Source: Oceaniglobus roseus (lineage in GTDB: Bacteria > Pseudomonadota > Alphaproteobacteria > Rhodobacterales > Rhodobacteraceae). Taken from it: a stretch of 53,570 nucleotides of DNA. Shown in pieces: positions 16,834-26,389 of this stretch. Numbering within the stretch: position 1 is the stretch's first letter; each line of letters opens with the position of its first letter. The notes below the pieces were generated by a model. That model was given only the letters and a program-made list of their open reading frames with translations. It did no database searches and had not been told where the DNA came from. The stretch covers positions 1 through 53,570 of the forward strand of contig NZ_PNOS01000035.1 of assembly GCF_002869745.1 (NCBI RefSeq), given 5' to 3'. The position numbers and the translations under genes were made by a program.

Positions 16834-18309
16834 TCAGACCTTGGTGAGAAACATGACGGCAAGTGTCAGCCAGATGACGGCAAGCACGTGGTGAACGGCG
16901 GATTCCCGTGCCCGGAGCCGGTCGGCAAGGGCGACCTGGGCCTTCTCGGCCGAGGTCTGTCGGGTCCATTTCTGCTTGTCGAGGCGGAACAGGACGAAGG
17001 TCTTCGTCGCCGCTCCGGCGATCTGGCCGAAATACAGGATGGGCGGGTGCGTCACCGGGAACCAGGTTCCCCGGAACAGCGAGATGATGACGCAGAAGAT
17101 ATAGCGGGTGGACAGCACCCAGGCGGCATAGAGCGGGATCACCTCCCACGAATGCAGCAGGGCGGCGAGGATCACGGTGATCGGCCCGACGAGGGTCGTC
17201 CACATCGACAGCCGCTGGTCGAGGATCGACCACCAGGTGAAGAAGCCGATCTCCCTCGGCGGGATCTTCAGGGCCCGGCCGTTGGTCCGCATCATGTTGC
17301 CGAACCAGCGGGTCATCAGCACCTGGCTGCTGTCGAGGAACCCGGGACGCGGCTGGGTCTCGTAGGACCAGGAACGCACGTCGGGCAGGTACGACATCTC
17401 GTAGCCGTTCTTCAGCAGCCAGTACCAGGTGGACTTGTCGTCGCCGGTCAGGAACTTCACCGTGCCGAGGCGCCAGTGTTCGAGATAGTCGTCGCGCACC
17501 TGCTCGATGAAGCCGGGATCGCAGGCGAGGTTGGCGCGGAACACCGACATCCGCCCGGTCAGCGTCAGCACCCGGTTGCCGAGGCCCATGGAGCACATCA
17601 TCACCTGGCGCTGGTTGAAGCGCAGCACGAACCAGTCGCGGAACAGGTTCTTCTTGTCCAGCATCACCCCTTCGTCGGTGGTCAGCGCGCCGACCTTCGG
17701 GTCCATGAACATCGGCGCCGACTGGGTGGCGATGTCGAGCGGCACCATCGTGTCGCCGTCGACGAACACCAGGATGTCGCGGTGGGTGGGGTTGCAGCGG
17801 CCGATGATCTCGAGCGTGCGGGCCAGCGCGTCGCGCTTGCCGTTCGCCTTGATCCGGTCGATCACCAGCTTCACCTGGCTCATGTCCACCGGCATCGTGT
17901 CGTAGATGTGCTGGATCAGCCGCGCGTCGGCCCCGTCCACCACCGACGACACGATGGTCGCGCCGTCGGGGTTCCTTGCCGCCGCCGTGAACACCGAACG
18001 GTAGACCGGCAGCGTGACCTCGGGTTCCACCATGTAGGAGGTGACGAGGAAATAGGCGTGGCTCTTGCGGCCCTCGGCGGCAAAGGCCCGCCGAAGGCGC
18101 CGTTTCCTCGCGGGGTACACGACACGGCGGAAGTAGAGGGCACGCGCGAAGTTGAGCGTGGCCCAGGAATATCTCCACATTCCCAGGAAGCCGACAATGA
18201 AGATCGAGTTCGTTGCCCCATCGAGGGAGCCCAGGAACCCCGGAGGAACCGTGGTGGCCAGGAGAACGACGACCGCAAAGTAGGCTGTGTGTGTCAGTAC
18301 CTGCAGCAC
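16834..18309 (-). CDS. alg8: Alg8 glycosyltransferase, mannuronan polymerase subunit
   Basis: 491 residues, GTG start. Family-2 glycosyltransferase embedded in the inner membrane, joining GDP-mannuronate units. Hydrophobic segments at the N-terminus and at about residues 370-430 and 470-490 flank a cytoplasmic catalytic domain with FVDGDTMVP, VLTLTGRMSVFRA, LEHWRLGTVKFLTGDDKS and ILYFGQIAGAATK. These blocks match Pseudomonas Alg8 closely (recollection), including the end FFRLDxQxWTRQ (here LFRLDKQKWTRQ). Length also equals the family norm. Follows algD by 16 bases. Confidence 0.95.
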   Translation of the reverse strand: MLQVLTHTAYFAVVVLLATTVPPGFLGSLDGATNSIFIVGFLGMWRYSWATLNFARALYFRRVVYPARKRRLRRAFAAEGRKSHAYFLVTSYMVEPEVTLPVYRSVFTAAARNPDGATIVSSVVDGADARLIQHIYDTMPVDMSQVKLVIDRIKANGKRDALARTLEIIGRCNPTHRDILVFVDGDTMVPLDIATQSAPMFMDPKVGALTTDEGVMLDKKNLFRDWFVLRFNQRQVMMCSMGLGNRVLTLTGRMSVFRANLACDPGFIEQVRDDYLEHWRLGTVKFLTGDDKSTWYWLLKNGYEMSYLPDVRSWSYETQPRPGFLDSSQVLMTRWFGNMMRTNGRALKIPPREIGFFTWWSILDQRLSMWTTLVGPITVILAALLHSWEVIPLYAAWVLSTRYIFCVIISLFRGTWFPVTHPPILYFGQIAGAATKTFVLFRLDKQKWTRQTSAEKAQVALADRLRARESAVHHVLAVIWLTLAVMFLTKV

Positions 18310-18325
18310 AGCGTGTCCCGCCTTT

Positions 18326-19645
18326 CTACCAGCAGATGCCTTCGTAGTTCCCGCCCGAGACCAGCTTGCGGTTCATCCGCGTCAGGTCCAGGACGGGGCG
18401 CGACTGGGCGGCCTGCGACAGGCGATCCACGGTCTCGCCGTAGAAGTTGCCGACCAGCACCGCGCCGCTCTCGTCGATCAGCGCATCCAGGCTTTCGACC
18501 ATCCGCTCCTTCAGGTCGGGGATGACGTCGTTGCCCCGACCCGCGGTCGAGTTGTCGTTGGCATAGGCCTCGAACACGTAGGGGTCGTGGATCTTCACCT
18601 CGATCCCCTTGGCGATCAGGCGCGCGGCCAGTTCCGCCAGCGGGCTTTCCCGCAGGTCGTCGGTACCCGGCTTGAACGAGATGCCGACAAAGCCGACCTT
18701 CTGCGCGCCCGAGGCGGCGATCATGTTCTCGGCACGCTTGATCTGCGCCTCGTTCGCTTCCAGCACCGCGTTCAGCAGGTGCGCCGGGGTGTCCAGTTCC
18801 GCCGCGAGATGGCGCAGCGCGCGCACGTCCTTCGGCAGGCACGAGCCGCCGAAGGCGAAGCCCGGGCGCATGAAGTAGGACGAGATGTTCACCTTCTTGT
18901 CCGAGCAGAGGATCTCCATCACCGTCTGCCCGTCGAGGCCGGAGGCCTTGGCGATGTTGCCGATCTCGTTGGCGAAGGTCACTTTTACGGCGCGCCAGGT
19001 GTTCGAGGTGTATTTCACCATTTCCGCGGTGCGCAGGTCGACGACGTGGATCTTGCAGCCCAGGCCCTCGTTCAGCTCGGTCAGGATCCTGGTGGTATAG
19101 TCGTCCATGGCGCCGAAGACGATCAGGCCGGGATCGTAGTAATCCTCGATCGCGGTGCTCTCGCGGAGGAACTCGGGATAGTAGCCGACGCCGAAATCCT
19201 TGCCCGCGACCTTGCCCGACGCCTTCTCCAGCGTCGGGATGCAGGTGTTCTCGCAGGAGCCGGGAACGATTGTCGAGCGGATGACGACAGAGTGGTGCCC
19301 ATCCTTCTTCGCCAGCGCGCGGCCGATGTTCTCGCACACCGCGGTGACGTATTTCAGGCCGACCGACCCGTCGGGAGCCGAGGGCGTGCCGACCGCGATG
19401 AAGGACGCGTCGGTATTGTCGATGGCGTGCTGCACGTCATCGGTCGCGGTCAGCTTTCCGTCGGCGACGACCTGTGCGATCAGTTCGTCGAGACCGTTCT
19501 CGACGATCGGGGACAATCCCGAGTTGATCGCCTTGATCTTGCCCGGGTCGACGTCGACCGCAATGACCTCGTGACCGTCACGCGCCAGGCACGCCGCCGA
19601 AACGACACCAACGTACCCGATGCCGAAAACACTGATTTTCGCCAT
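18326..19645 (-). CDS. algD: GDP-mannose 6-dehydrogenase (AlgD)
   Basis: 439 residues. Oxidises GDP-mannose to GDP-mannuronate, the committed step of alginate synthesis. Rossmann NAD site at the start (ISVFGIGYVGVVSAACLARD); conserved VGTPS, YPEFLRESTAIEDY, and KVTFANEIGNIAKASGLDG. Active-site Cys in FGGSCLPKD (C269). C-terminal GTDDLRESPLAELA and the terminal GICW are AlgD hallmarks. GAGG lies 5 nt before the ATG. First gene of the operon, so its 5' region (19646-19981) should carry the operon promoter. Confidence 0.96.
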   Translation of the reverse strand: MAKISVFGIGYVGVVSAACLARDGHEVIAVDVDPGKIKAINSGLSPIVENGLDELIAQVVADGKLTATDDVQHAIDNTDASFIAVGTPSAPDGSVGLKYVTAVCENIGRALAKKDGHHSVVIRSTIVPGSCENTCIPTLEKASGKVAGKDFGVGYYPEFLRESTAIEDYYDPGLIVFGAMDDYTTRILTELNEGLGCKIHVVDLRTAEMVKYTSNTWRAVKVTFANEIGNIAKASGLDGQTVMEILCSDKKVNISSYFMRPGFAFGGSCLPKDVRALRHLAAELDTPAHLLNAVLEANEAQIKRAENMIAASGAQKVGFVGISFKPGTDDLRESPLAELAARLIAKGIEVKIHDPYVFEAYANDNSTAGRGNDVIPDLKERMVESLDALIDESGAVLVGNFYGETVDRLSQAAQSRPVLDLTRMNRKLVSGGNYEGICW

Positions 19646-19802
19646 ATCTGCCTCATCTATGTCTGCTCGTCACAGCTTTTGGCGCTGCTTTAAGTCTCCG
19701 TGCTAAGGCGCTGCATCTGTTGCGTAAACAATTTATCAACAAAGATGCGGTTTTCGCCCTGCTCGGTGGCCAATCAGCGACAGTCGGTTCCGTGAACAAG
19801 CC

Positions 19803-19814
19803 GTTAAGGTTAAC
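19803..19814. promoter_or_regulatory. short inverted repeat in the algD/lyase divergent region
   Basis: GTTAA-GG-TTAAC in the 336 bases between divergent algD and the lyase gene. The same interval holds AT-rich DNA near algD (TTGATAAATTGTTTACG on the minus strand at about 19723-19739) and a TTGACA hexamer on the plus strand at 19927-19932. No well matched -10 element is seen at the right distance, so I do not assign promoters. Candidate operator only. Confidence 0.25.
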
Positions 19815-19981
19815 TCCGTGGTCAGCGTGATAGAGGGCGGGCAAGGCGGAAGATTGCCTCAATTGCGGCGTTTATCAGATCATTTTACGAAAACTGTTTC
19901 TCGTCGCGCGTCCGGCGGATCGGTCGTTGACAAGACCGGGCGGCCTCCGCGACTAAGGACGAAACAATCATACGGGCCGCC

Positions 19982-20899
19982 ATGACAAGCACCAGACACC
20001 GCGTCGTCGCCATACTCTGCAGTCTGACCCTGCTCGCGGGGTGCGTGGGCGACGGGCTCTGGAAAGGTCCCGACAACGGCCCCATTCCCCGCGGCACCGA
20101 ACTGCTGTTCAGTCCCGCCCCCCACGCCTTCCGCCGCGCCACCGCCCCCGAGCCCGTGCGCCGGGGCGAGCGGAGCGAGCGGTTCGAGCTCAGGAACGGC
20201 GATTGCGGCGGCAGCGACTGCGGCAACCCCCGCTACCGGGCCGAACTGCGCAACGTCTCCGACGACGCCCGCATCGGTCAGGACATCTGGTACGGCTGGA
20301 GCTTCCTGAACCAGAACGTCCCGAGCTTCAGCGAGGATAGCGCGCTGCGGAACGTCTTCGGCCAGTGGAAGGTCAGCGGCGACGCGCGCGCGGCGATCCG
20401 GCTGATCCAGATGGGCCGTGGCGCGGGCAACTGGCGCGGCTGCGATCCGACGGTCTGCCGCCAGACCAACGACACCGCCTCCGACCTGGTGATCCAGCTC
20501 GACGACATGGCGAACGCGAAGGGCTGGGGCGACCGCCAGAACGACGGGCACATCTGCAGGCTGTTCTCGCTGGAGCAGACGAAGGGCCGCTGGATGGACA
20601 TCGTGCTGAACACGAACTTCGGCGCCGGGCCCGACGGCTATCTGAACGTCTGGGTCAATGGCGAACAGAAATGCGCCTATCGCGGCCAGATCGTCGCCAC
20701 CGCGGATCCGGGCCTTAAAGCGGTGCCGAACTTCCGCCACGGGATCTTTGCCAGCTACACCGAACGCTGGGATTCGACCCGCGGCGCCGCGCCGAAGCCG
20801 ACCATGGTCGTCTATTACGACGAGATCCTGTCGGGAAGGACCCGCGGCGACGTCGACACCCGCCTGCGCGAGATGTCCGGCCTGCCGCCGAAGGACTGA
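19982..20899 (+). CDS. putative polysaccharide lyase lipoprotein (heparin-lyase-I-like fold)
   Basis: 305 residues. Lipoprotein signal with lipobox LAGC (residues 18-21). Jelly-roll features of the Polysacc_lyase group: ERFELRNGDCG, RYRAELR, DIWYGWSFLNQNVPSF, FGQWKVSG, WMDIVLNTNFG, GYLNVWVNGE, and the closing NFRHGIFASY ... VVYYDEIL. Several Cys pairs suggest disulfides. Divergent from algD, so it probably acts on the polymer made by that operon, in the periplasm or at the outer membrane. The ribosome site is weak and the start is taken as the first ATG giving a full signal. Family assignment is from pattern, not search. Confidence 0.65.
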   Translation: MTSTRHRVVAILCSLTLLAGCVGDGLWKGPDNGPIPRGTELLFSPAPHAFRRATAPEPVRRGERSERFELRNGDCGGSDCGNPRYRAELRNVSDDARIGQDIWYGWSFLNQNVPSFSEDSALRNVFGQWKVSGDARAAIRLIQMGRGAGNWRGCDPTVCRQTNDTASDLVIQLDDMANAKGWGDRQNDGHICRLFSLEQTKGRWMDIVLNTNFGAGPDGYLNVWVNGEQKCAYRGQIVATADPGLKAVPNFRHGIFASYTERWDSTRGAAPKPTMVVYYDEILSGRTRGDVDTRLREMSGLPPKD

Positions 20900-20904
20900 G
20901 CGCG

Positions 20905-21587
<683 letters not shown>

Positions 21588-21591
<4 letters not shown>

Positions 21592-22337
21592 CCCTCCTCC
21601 CCCAGGTAGGCGCGGCGGACGGCGGGGTCGGCGCGGATCTCGGCCACGGTGCCGGTGGCGATGATCGCGCCCTCGACCAGCACGCTGATCCGGTCGGCCA
21701 GCGCGAAGACCGCGTCCATGTCGTGCTCGACCAGCAGGATCGGCGCCTCGTGGCGCAGCCCGTCGAGCAGGGCGCGCAGCGACAACGCCGCCTCACCGTC
21801 CAGACCGGCCATCGGCTCGTCCATCACGAAGACCCGGGGCGCGAGGGTCAGGGCGACGGCGATCTCGAGCAGCCGCCGCTGCCCGTGGGACAGGCTGCCC
21901 GCGCGCTGCCCGGCGCATTCGCCCAGCCCGACGCGCGCCAGCGCCGCCTCGGCCGTATCGCGCAGCCGCCCCCGCGCCAGGGCCCGGCCGAAGGGAGAGG
22001 GCGCCCTGCCCCGCGCCCCGAGCGCGCCGAGGATCGCGTTCTGCAGCACCGTGTCCTCCATCGCCAGCGCCGAGACCTGGAAGGTCCGCCCCAGCCCCAG
22101 GCGGGCCCGCGCCGCGACGCCAAGGGCGCTGACGTCGCGCCCGGCCAGCCGGACTTCCCCCGCGTCGGGCCGGAGGCTGCCCGCAAGCTGCGCGATCAGG
22201 GTGGACTTCCCCGCCCCGTTCGGCCCGATCAGCGCGTGGATCTCGCCCGCCCGCAGGTCGAGCGACACGTCGCGGCTGGCCTCAAGCGCGCCGAACCGCT
22301 TGGTCAGGCCCCGGGCCGAAAGGATCGCCTCAGCCAT
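21588..22337 (-). CDS. livG: branched-chain amino acid ABC transporter ATPase, LivG type
   Basis: 249 residues from the ATG at 22337 (GGAGAGG 4 nt upstream); a longer frame lacks support. Walker A GPNGAGKST, signature LSHGQRRLLEIA (a His in place of the second Ser/Gly position), Walker B VFVMDEPMAGLD, and a LivG-like FQVSALAMEDTVLQN. Overlaps livM and livF. Substrate class inferred from family. Confidence 0.92.
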
Positions 22338-23310
22338 GGCGCCTCTCCCCGCAGACAAGGCCGACGACGCCGCCCCGCGCGAACAGCACGACCGCCAGCA
22401 GCAGCAGCCCAAGCCAGATGTGCCAGAAGTCCGAAAGCTCGCCCAGCAGGTGTTCGAGCGCGACGAAGACCCCCGCGCCCGCCACGGGACCGAACAGGCG
22501 CGCGGTGCCGCCGAGGATCACGAAGACGATGATCTCGCCGCTGGTCTGCCAGCTGAGCATCGCCGGGCTGACGAAGCGGTTCAGGTCGGCGTGGAGCGCG
22601 CCGGCCAGCCCGGTGATCGCACCGGAGAGGGTGAAGGCGGCGAGGCGCAGGCGATAGGGCGACAGGCCGACGGTCTCGGCCCGCTTCGCCGACTGCCGCG
22701 CGGCGTTCAGCGCCAGACCGAAGGGCGAGCGGGCGATCTGCCAGCACAGCATCAGGGCGAGCGCGAGCACCGCGAGGCAGAGGCCGTAGAATGGCAGCGG
22801 CACCAGGGTGTTCACGCCGGGAAAGCCGTTCCGGACATAGATCGACAGCCCGTCCTCGCCGCCGTAGGCGGGCCAGGAGATGGCGAAGTAAAAGAACATC
22901 TGCCCGAATGCGAGGGTGATCATGATGAAGTAGACGCCCGAGGTCCGCAGGCTCAGCGCGCCGATCGCCAGCGCGGCGAGGCCCGAGGTGGCGACGGCCA
23001 CCAGCCAGATCACCGGCATGGATTTCGTGCCCTCGATCAGCAGCGGCCACTCGGCCAGCGGCGTGTAGCCCTGGGCGTGGCTGGCGAGGATCCCCATGGC
23101 ATAGCCGCCGATCCCGAAGAACGCGGCGTGGCCAAGGCTGACGAGGCCGCCAAGGCCGAGCGCCAGGTTCAGCCCCACCCCGGCCAGCGCCAGGATCACC
23201 GCGCGGGTCGCCAGCGTGACGAGGAACGGTTCGTCCATCGCCTGCGCGGCAAGCGGGAATGCCACCAGCAGCCCGGCAAGGGCGAGGTTGAACCAGCCCT
23301 CCCTGCTCAT
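22330..23310 (-). CDS. livM: branched-chain amino acid ABC transporter permease, LivM type
   Basis: 326 residues, about eight to ten membrane segments. Contains the LivM signatures GLNLALGLGGLVSLGHAAFF, SLRTSGVYFIMITLAFGQM and LSGAITGLAGAL. The start overlaps the livH stop, and the 3' end overlaps livG by 8 bases, giving tight coupling. Inner membrane. Confidence 0.93.
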   Translation of the reverse strand: MSREGWFNLALAGLLVAFPLAAQAMDEPFLVTLATRAVILALAGVGLNLALGLGGLVSLGHAAFFGIGGYAMGILASHAQGYTPLAEWPLLIEGTKSMPVIWLVAVATSGLAALAIGALSLRTSGVYFIMITLAFGQMFFYFAISWPAYGGEDGLSIYVRNGFPGVNTLVPLPFYGLCLAVLALALMLCWQIARSPFGLALNAARQSAKRAETVGLSPYRLRLAAFTLSGAITGLAGALHADLNRFVSPAMLSWQTSGEIIVFVILGGTARLFGPVAGAGVFVALEHLLGELSDFWHIWLGLLLLAVVLFARGGVVGLVCGERRHG

Positions 23311-24227
23311 GCTTCGGCGCCGTAAAGGCCGGTGGGGCGGAAGATCAGCACCGCCGCCATCAGGATGTAGATCAGCATCGAGGCCAGCGCCGACCCGGCC
23401 GAGGCGGCGGCCGAGGGCTCCATCACCAGCGCGAAGAGCCGCGGCAGGAACAGCCCGCCCAGCGTGTCGGTGAGGCCGACCAGCAGCGCCCCGATCAGCG
23501 CCCCCCGGATCGAGCCGATGCCGCCGATCACGATCACGACGAAGGCGAGGATCAGCACCGGCTCGCCCATGCCGACCTGCACCGACTGGATCGCGCCCAC
23601 CATCGCCCCCGCCAGCCCCGCAAGCCCCGCGCCGAGCGCGAAGACCACGGTATAGAGGCGGCGGATGTCGATACCGAGGGCGGCCGTCATCTCGCGGTCG
23701 GCCTCGCCCGCGCGGATCCGGATGCCGAGGCGCGTCTTCGCGATGAGCAGGCCGAGGCCGCCGGCGATGGCAAGGCCGACGACGATCAGGGCAAGCCGGT
23801 AGGCCGGGTACTGGATGCCGCCGGGAAGGGCGACCGGCCCCGAAAGCCAGCCGGGCGTGTCGAGATAGAGCGGGAAGGAGCCGAACAGCCAGCGGGTGCC
23901 TTCGGAGAAGATCAGGATCAGCGCGAAGGTCGCCAGCACCTGGTCGAGGTGGTCGCGGTCGTAGAGGCGGCGGATCACGATGACCTCGACCAGTGCACCG
24001 GCCGCCGCGGCGGCGGCCAGCGCCGCGGCGAGGGCCAGCAGGAACGATCCCGTGGCGGCGGCGACGGCGGCGGCGGCGAAGGCCCCGATCATGTAGAGCG
24101 ATCCGTGGGCGAGGTTGATCAGGCCCATCACCCCGAACACCAGCGTGAGCCCGGCGGACATGAGGAACAGCATCACCCCGAACTGGAGACCGTTCAGGAC
24201 CTGCTCGGCCAGCAGCAGCAGGGTCAT
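23307..24227 (-). CDS. livH: branched-chain amino acid ABC transporter permease, LivH type
   Basis: 306 residues from the ATG at 24227; the frame extends to 24332 but the upstream part is hydrophilic and unsupported. LivH signatures: LNGLQFGVMLFLMSAGLTLV, GVMGLINLAHGSLYMIGA, and VVIVIGGIGSIRGALIGA. An Ala-rich membrane segment at about residues 45-75. First gene of the minus-strand transporter operon; its binding protein gene lies further upstream beyond a GNAT gene. Confidence 0.92.
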   Translation of the reverse strand: MTLLLLAEQVLNGLQFGVMLFLMSAGLTLVFGVMGLINLAHGSLYMIGAFAAAAVAAATGSFLLALAAALAAAAAAGALVEVIVIRRLYDRDHLDQVLATFALILIFSEGTRWLFGSFPLYLDTPGWLSGPVALPGGIQYPAYRLALIVVGLAIAGGLGLLIAKTRLGIRIRAGEADREMTAALGIDIRRLYTVVFALGAGLAGLAGAMVGAIQSVQVGMGEPVLILAFVVIVIGGIGSIRGALIGALLVGLTDTLGGLFLPRLFALVMEPSAAASAGSALASMLIYILMAAVLIFRPTGLYGAEA

Positions 24228-24403
24228 GGGTTGGACGACCTCAAGGAGTGCCGGGGGGATCCGCGATGATCTGCAAGGCTCGGACCAAGACGGCGGGCGG
24301 GGGTTGTCCGGCGTCGTCGTCCCAAGGAACATCCGCGCCGCTGCGCTTCAAATCCGATGCCCGGGCGGTTAGGTCCGTCCGCAGAACTTCCGGAGGCCGC
24401 CCC

Positions 24404-24892
24404 ATGACCATCCCCGTCCGCCCTGCCACCCCCGCCGACGCCGCGGCCATGGCAGACGTCATCAACCCGCTGATCCGCGAAGGCACCACCACGGCCATCG
24501 CCACCGAGTTCACCGTCGCGGCGATGGAGCGCAAGATCTTCCGGGATCTCGACCTCGTCTGCTGCCACGTGGCCCTCGACCCCGAGGGGCGGGTCGCGGG
24601 GTTCCAATGGCTGTCCCGCGTCGAGGGATTCCCGGCCGACTGGGGCGACATCGCCACCTTCGCCCGCCCTGCCCCGAAACTGCCCGGCGTCGGCCGGGCG
24701 CTGTTCGCCGCGACACGGGACGCCGCCACAAAGGCGCGGCTCACGGCCATCACCGCCCGGATCCGCGCCGACAATGCGGGCGGACTGGTCTACTATGGCA
24801 AGATGGGGTTCCAGGATCATGACGTCGTGACGGGCGTGCCGCTGAAGGACGGCACGCCGATGGACAGGATCACCAAGCTCTGTCGCCTCTGA
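24404..24892 (+). CDS. GNAT-family N-acetyltransferase
   Basis: 162 residues, GGAGG 8 nt before the ATG. Typical GNAT start (IPVRPATPADAAAMADVINP) and the acetyl-CoA site region LPGVGRALFAATRDAATKA, then IRADNAGGLVYYGKMGFQ. Substrate unknown; phosphinothricin-acetyltransferase-like members begin similarly. Transcribed against the surrounding liv genes, separating the transporter from its binding protein and converging on the latter with 3 bases between stop codons. Confidence 0.88.
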   Translation: MTIPVRPATPADAAAMADVINPLIREGTTTAIATEFTVAAMERKIFRDLDLVCCHVALDPEGRVAGFQWLSRVEGFPADWGDIATFARPAPKLPGVGRALFAATRDAATKARLTAITARIRADNAGGLVYYGKMGFQDHDVVTGVPLKDGTPMDRITKLCRL

Positions 24893-24895
24893 GCC

Positions 24896-26035
24896 TCACA
24901 TCTTGCACTCGGCGGCATAGGCGTCGCCGTGGTCCTTCAGCGCCGTGGCGATGATCCTGTTGGTGAAGACGTCGCCCTCCTGGATCACCTCGCGCACGTA
25001 GATGTCCTGGATCGGGTGGTGGTTCGTGTTGAACCTGAACGAACCGCGGGTCGAGGCGAAGTCGGCCTCCTCCAGCGCCGCGCGGAAGGCGTCGGCATCC
25101 GAGACCGAAGCCTTGGACATGGCCGAGAGCAGCAGGTTCGCCGTGTCGAACCCCTGCGAGGCATAGAGCGAGGGCAGGCGCCCGTACTCGGCCTGGAAGC
25201 TCTCGACGAAGGCCTTGTTCGCAGCGTTGTCGAGGTCCTTCGACCACTGCGAGGTGTTCTTCACGCCAAGCGCCGCCGCGCCCACGGCCTGCAGGATGCC
25301 CTGGTCGAAGCTGAAGGCGGGGCCGACCACCGGCAGGCCCACGCCGCTGTCGGCATACTGCTTCAGGAACGAGATCCCCATGCCGCCGGGCAGGAAGAAG
25401 AAGACGGAATCCGCACCGCTCGCCCGGATCTGCGCGATCTCGGCGGCATAGTCGGTCTGGCCGAGCTCGGTATAGATCTCTCCGGCGAGCTCGCCCTTGT
25501 ACATCCGCTTGTACCCGGTCAGCGCGTCCTTCCCGGCCGGATAGTTCGGCGCCAGGATGAAGCTGTTCTTCAGCCCGGCGTCGTTGGCATAGGCACCCGC
25601 GGCCTCGTGCAGGTTGTCGTTCTGCCAGGCGACGTTGAAATAGTTCCTGTCGCAGCCCTGCCCCGCCAGCTGCGAGGGGCCGGCGTTGGGCGAGAGATAG
25701 AACTTGCCCTGCGCCACCGCGCCCGGCACCACGGCCATGGCGAGGTTCGACCAGATGATGCCGGTCAGCACGTCCACCTTCTCGGACTGGATCATCTTGT
25801 CGGCGAGCTGCACCGCGATGTCGGGTTTCTGCTGGTCGTCCTCGACCACCACCTCGAGGTCGGGATTGCCCGCCTGCTTCACCGCCAGCATGAAACCGTC
25901 GCGCACGTCGATGCCGAGGCCCGCGCCGCCGCCGGACAGCGTGGTGATCATGCCGACCTTCACCGGCTCGGCCGTCGCTCCGCCCGCCATCGCCGCCGCC
26001 AGCCCCGCGGCCAGCGTCATCGCCCTGATCTTCAT
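24896..26035 (-). CDS. ABC transporter substrate-binding protein, LivJ/LivK type
   Basis: 379 residues from the ATG at 26035 (GGGAG upstream). Signal peptide residues 1-25 (MTLAAGLAAAMAGGATA). Periplasmic binding protein type I fold: VKVGMITTLSGGGAGLGID, VVVEDDQQKPDIAVQLAD, GIIWSNLAMAVVPG, FILAPNYPAGKDAL. Family members bind branched-chain amino acids, amides or aromatic acids; the ligand here is unknown. Presumed partner of livHMGF. Confidence 0.9.
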   Translation of the reverse strand: MKIRAMTLAAGLAAAMAGGATAEPVKVGMITTLSGGGAGLGIDVRDGFMLAVKQAGNPDLEVVVEDDQQKPDIAVQLADKMIQSEKVDVLTGIIWSNLAMAVVPGAVAQGKFYLSPNAGPSQLAGQGCDRNYFNVAWQNDNLHEAAGAYANDAGLKNSFILAPNYPAGKDALTGYKRMYKGELAGEIYTELGQTDYAAEIAQIRASGADSVFFFLPGGMGISFLKQYADSGVGLPVVGPAFSFDQGILQAVGAAALGVKNTSQWSKDLDNAANKAFVESFQAEYGRLPSLYASQGFDTANLLLSAMSKASVSDADAFRAALEEADFASTRGSFRFNTNHHPIQDIYVREVIQEGDVFTNRIIATALKDHGDAYAAECKM

Positions 26036-26179
26036 TCCGTGTCTCCCTGGTCCCGTTGTCCTGGCCCGCCTGGCGCGGCGCCTTGGCGCAAGGCTATCGG
26101 GCGGCATCGCGCCGGGCAAGCGCCGAGCGCCGCAGGGCGCAGGCCCGGGACGGGTGTGATGTGTCGAGGCCGGAGAGGA

Positions 26180-26253
26180 TGGAGCGGGCGACGGGAATCG
26201 AACCCGTATCTCTTGCTTGGAAGGCAAGGGTCTTACCATTACACAACGCCCGC
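26180..26253 (-). tRNA. tRNA-Gly (anticodon TCC)
   Basis: Cloverleaf on the minus strand: acceptor GCGGGCG/CGCCCGC, anticodon arm CTTGC-CTTCCAA-GCAAG with anticodon TCC, T arm CGGGTTCGATTCCCG, discriminator T at 26183 and an encoded CCA (26182-26180). Reads GGA (and other Gly codons by wobble). Confidence 0.95.
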
Positions 26254-26389
26254 GCGCCATACGGGGTTAGGCGAACAGCGCATTTGGGTCAAGAGCGACC
26301 GGAGCACGCGCGGCAGAAGACTCTGCGGAACGCGTGTCCGGAAGGTGGATGACACCGGCTGTCGACGCCCAGACGGCAAGACGTACGCC

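Noticed and set aside
6782-19645. Operon as a pseudogene cluster
   Set aside because: All nine frames are full length, coupled by ATGA/GTGA overlaps and with good ribosome sites; the changes are point replacements in active sites, not frameshifts.
19653-19862. 69-codon minus-strand frame upstream of algD
   Set aside because: No ribosome site, ends directly at the algD leader and reads through probable promoter DNA.
19927-19955. TTGACA as -35 of a promoter for the lyase gene
   Set aside because: No acceptable -10 at 16-18 bases (CGACTA/GACTAA); kept only as a remark.
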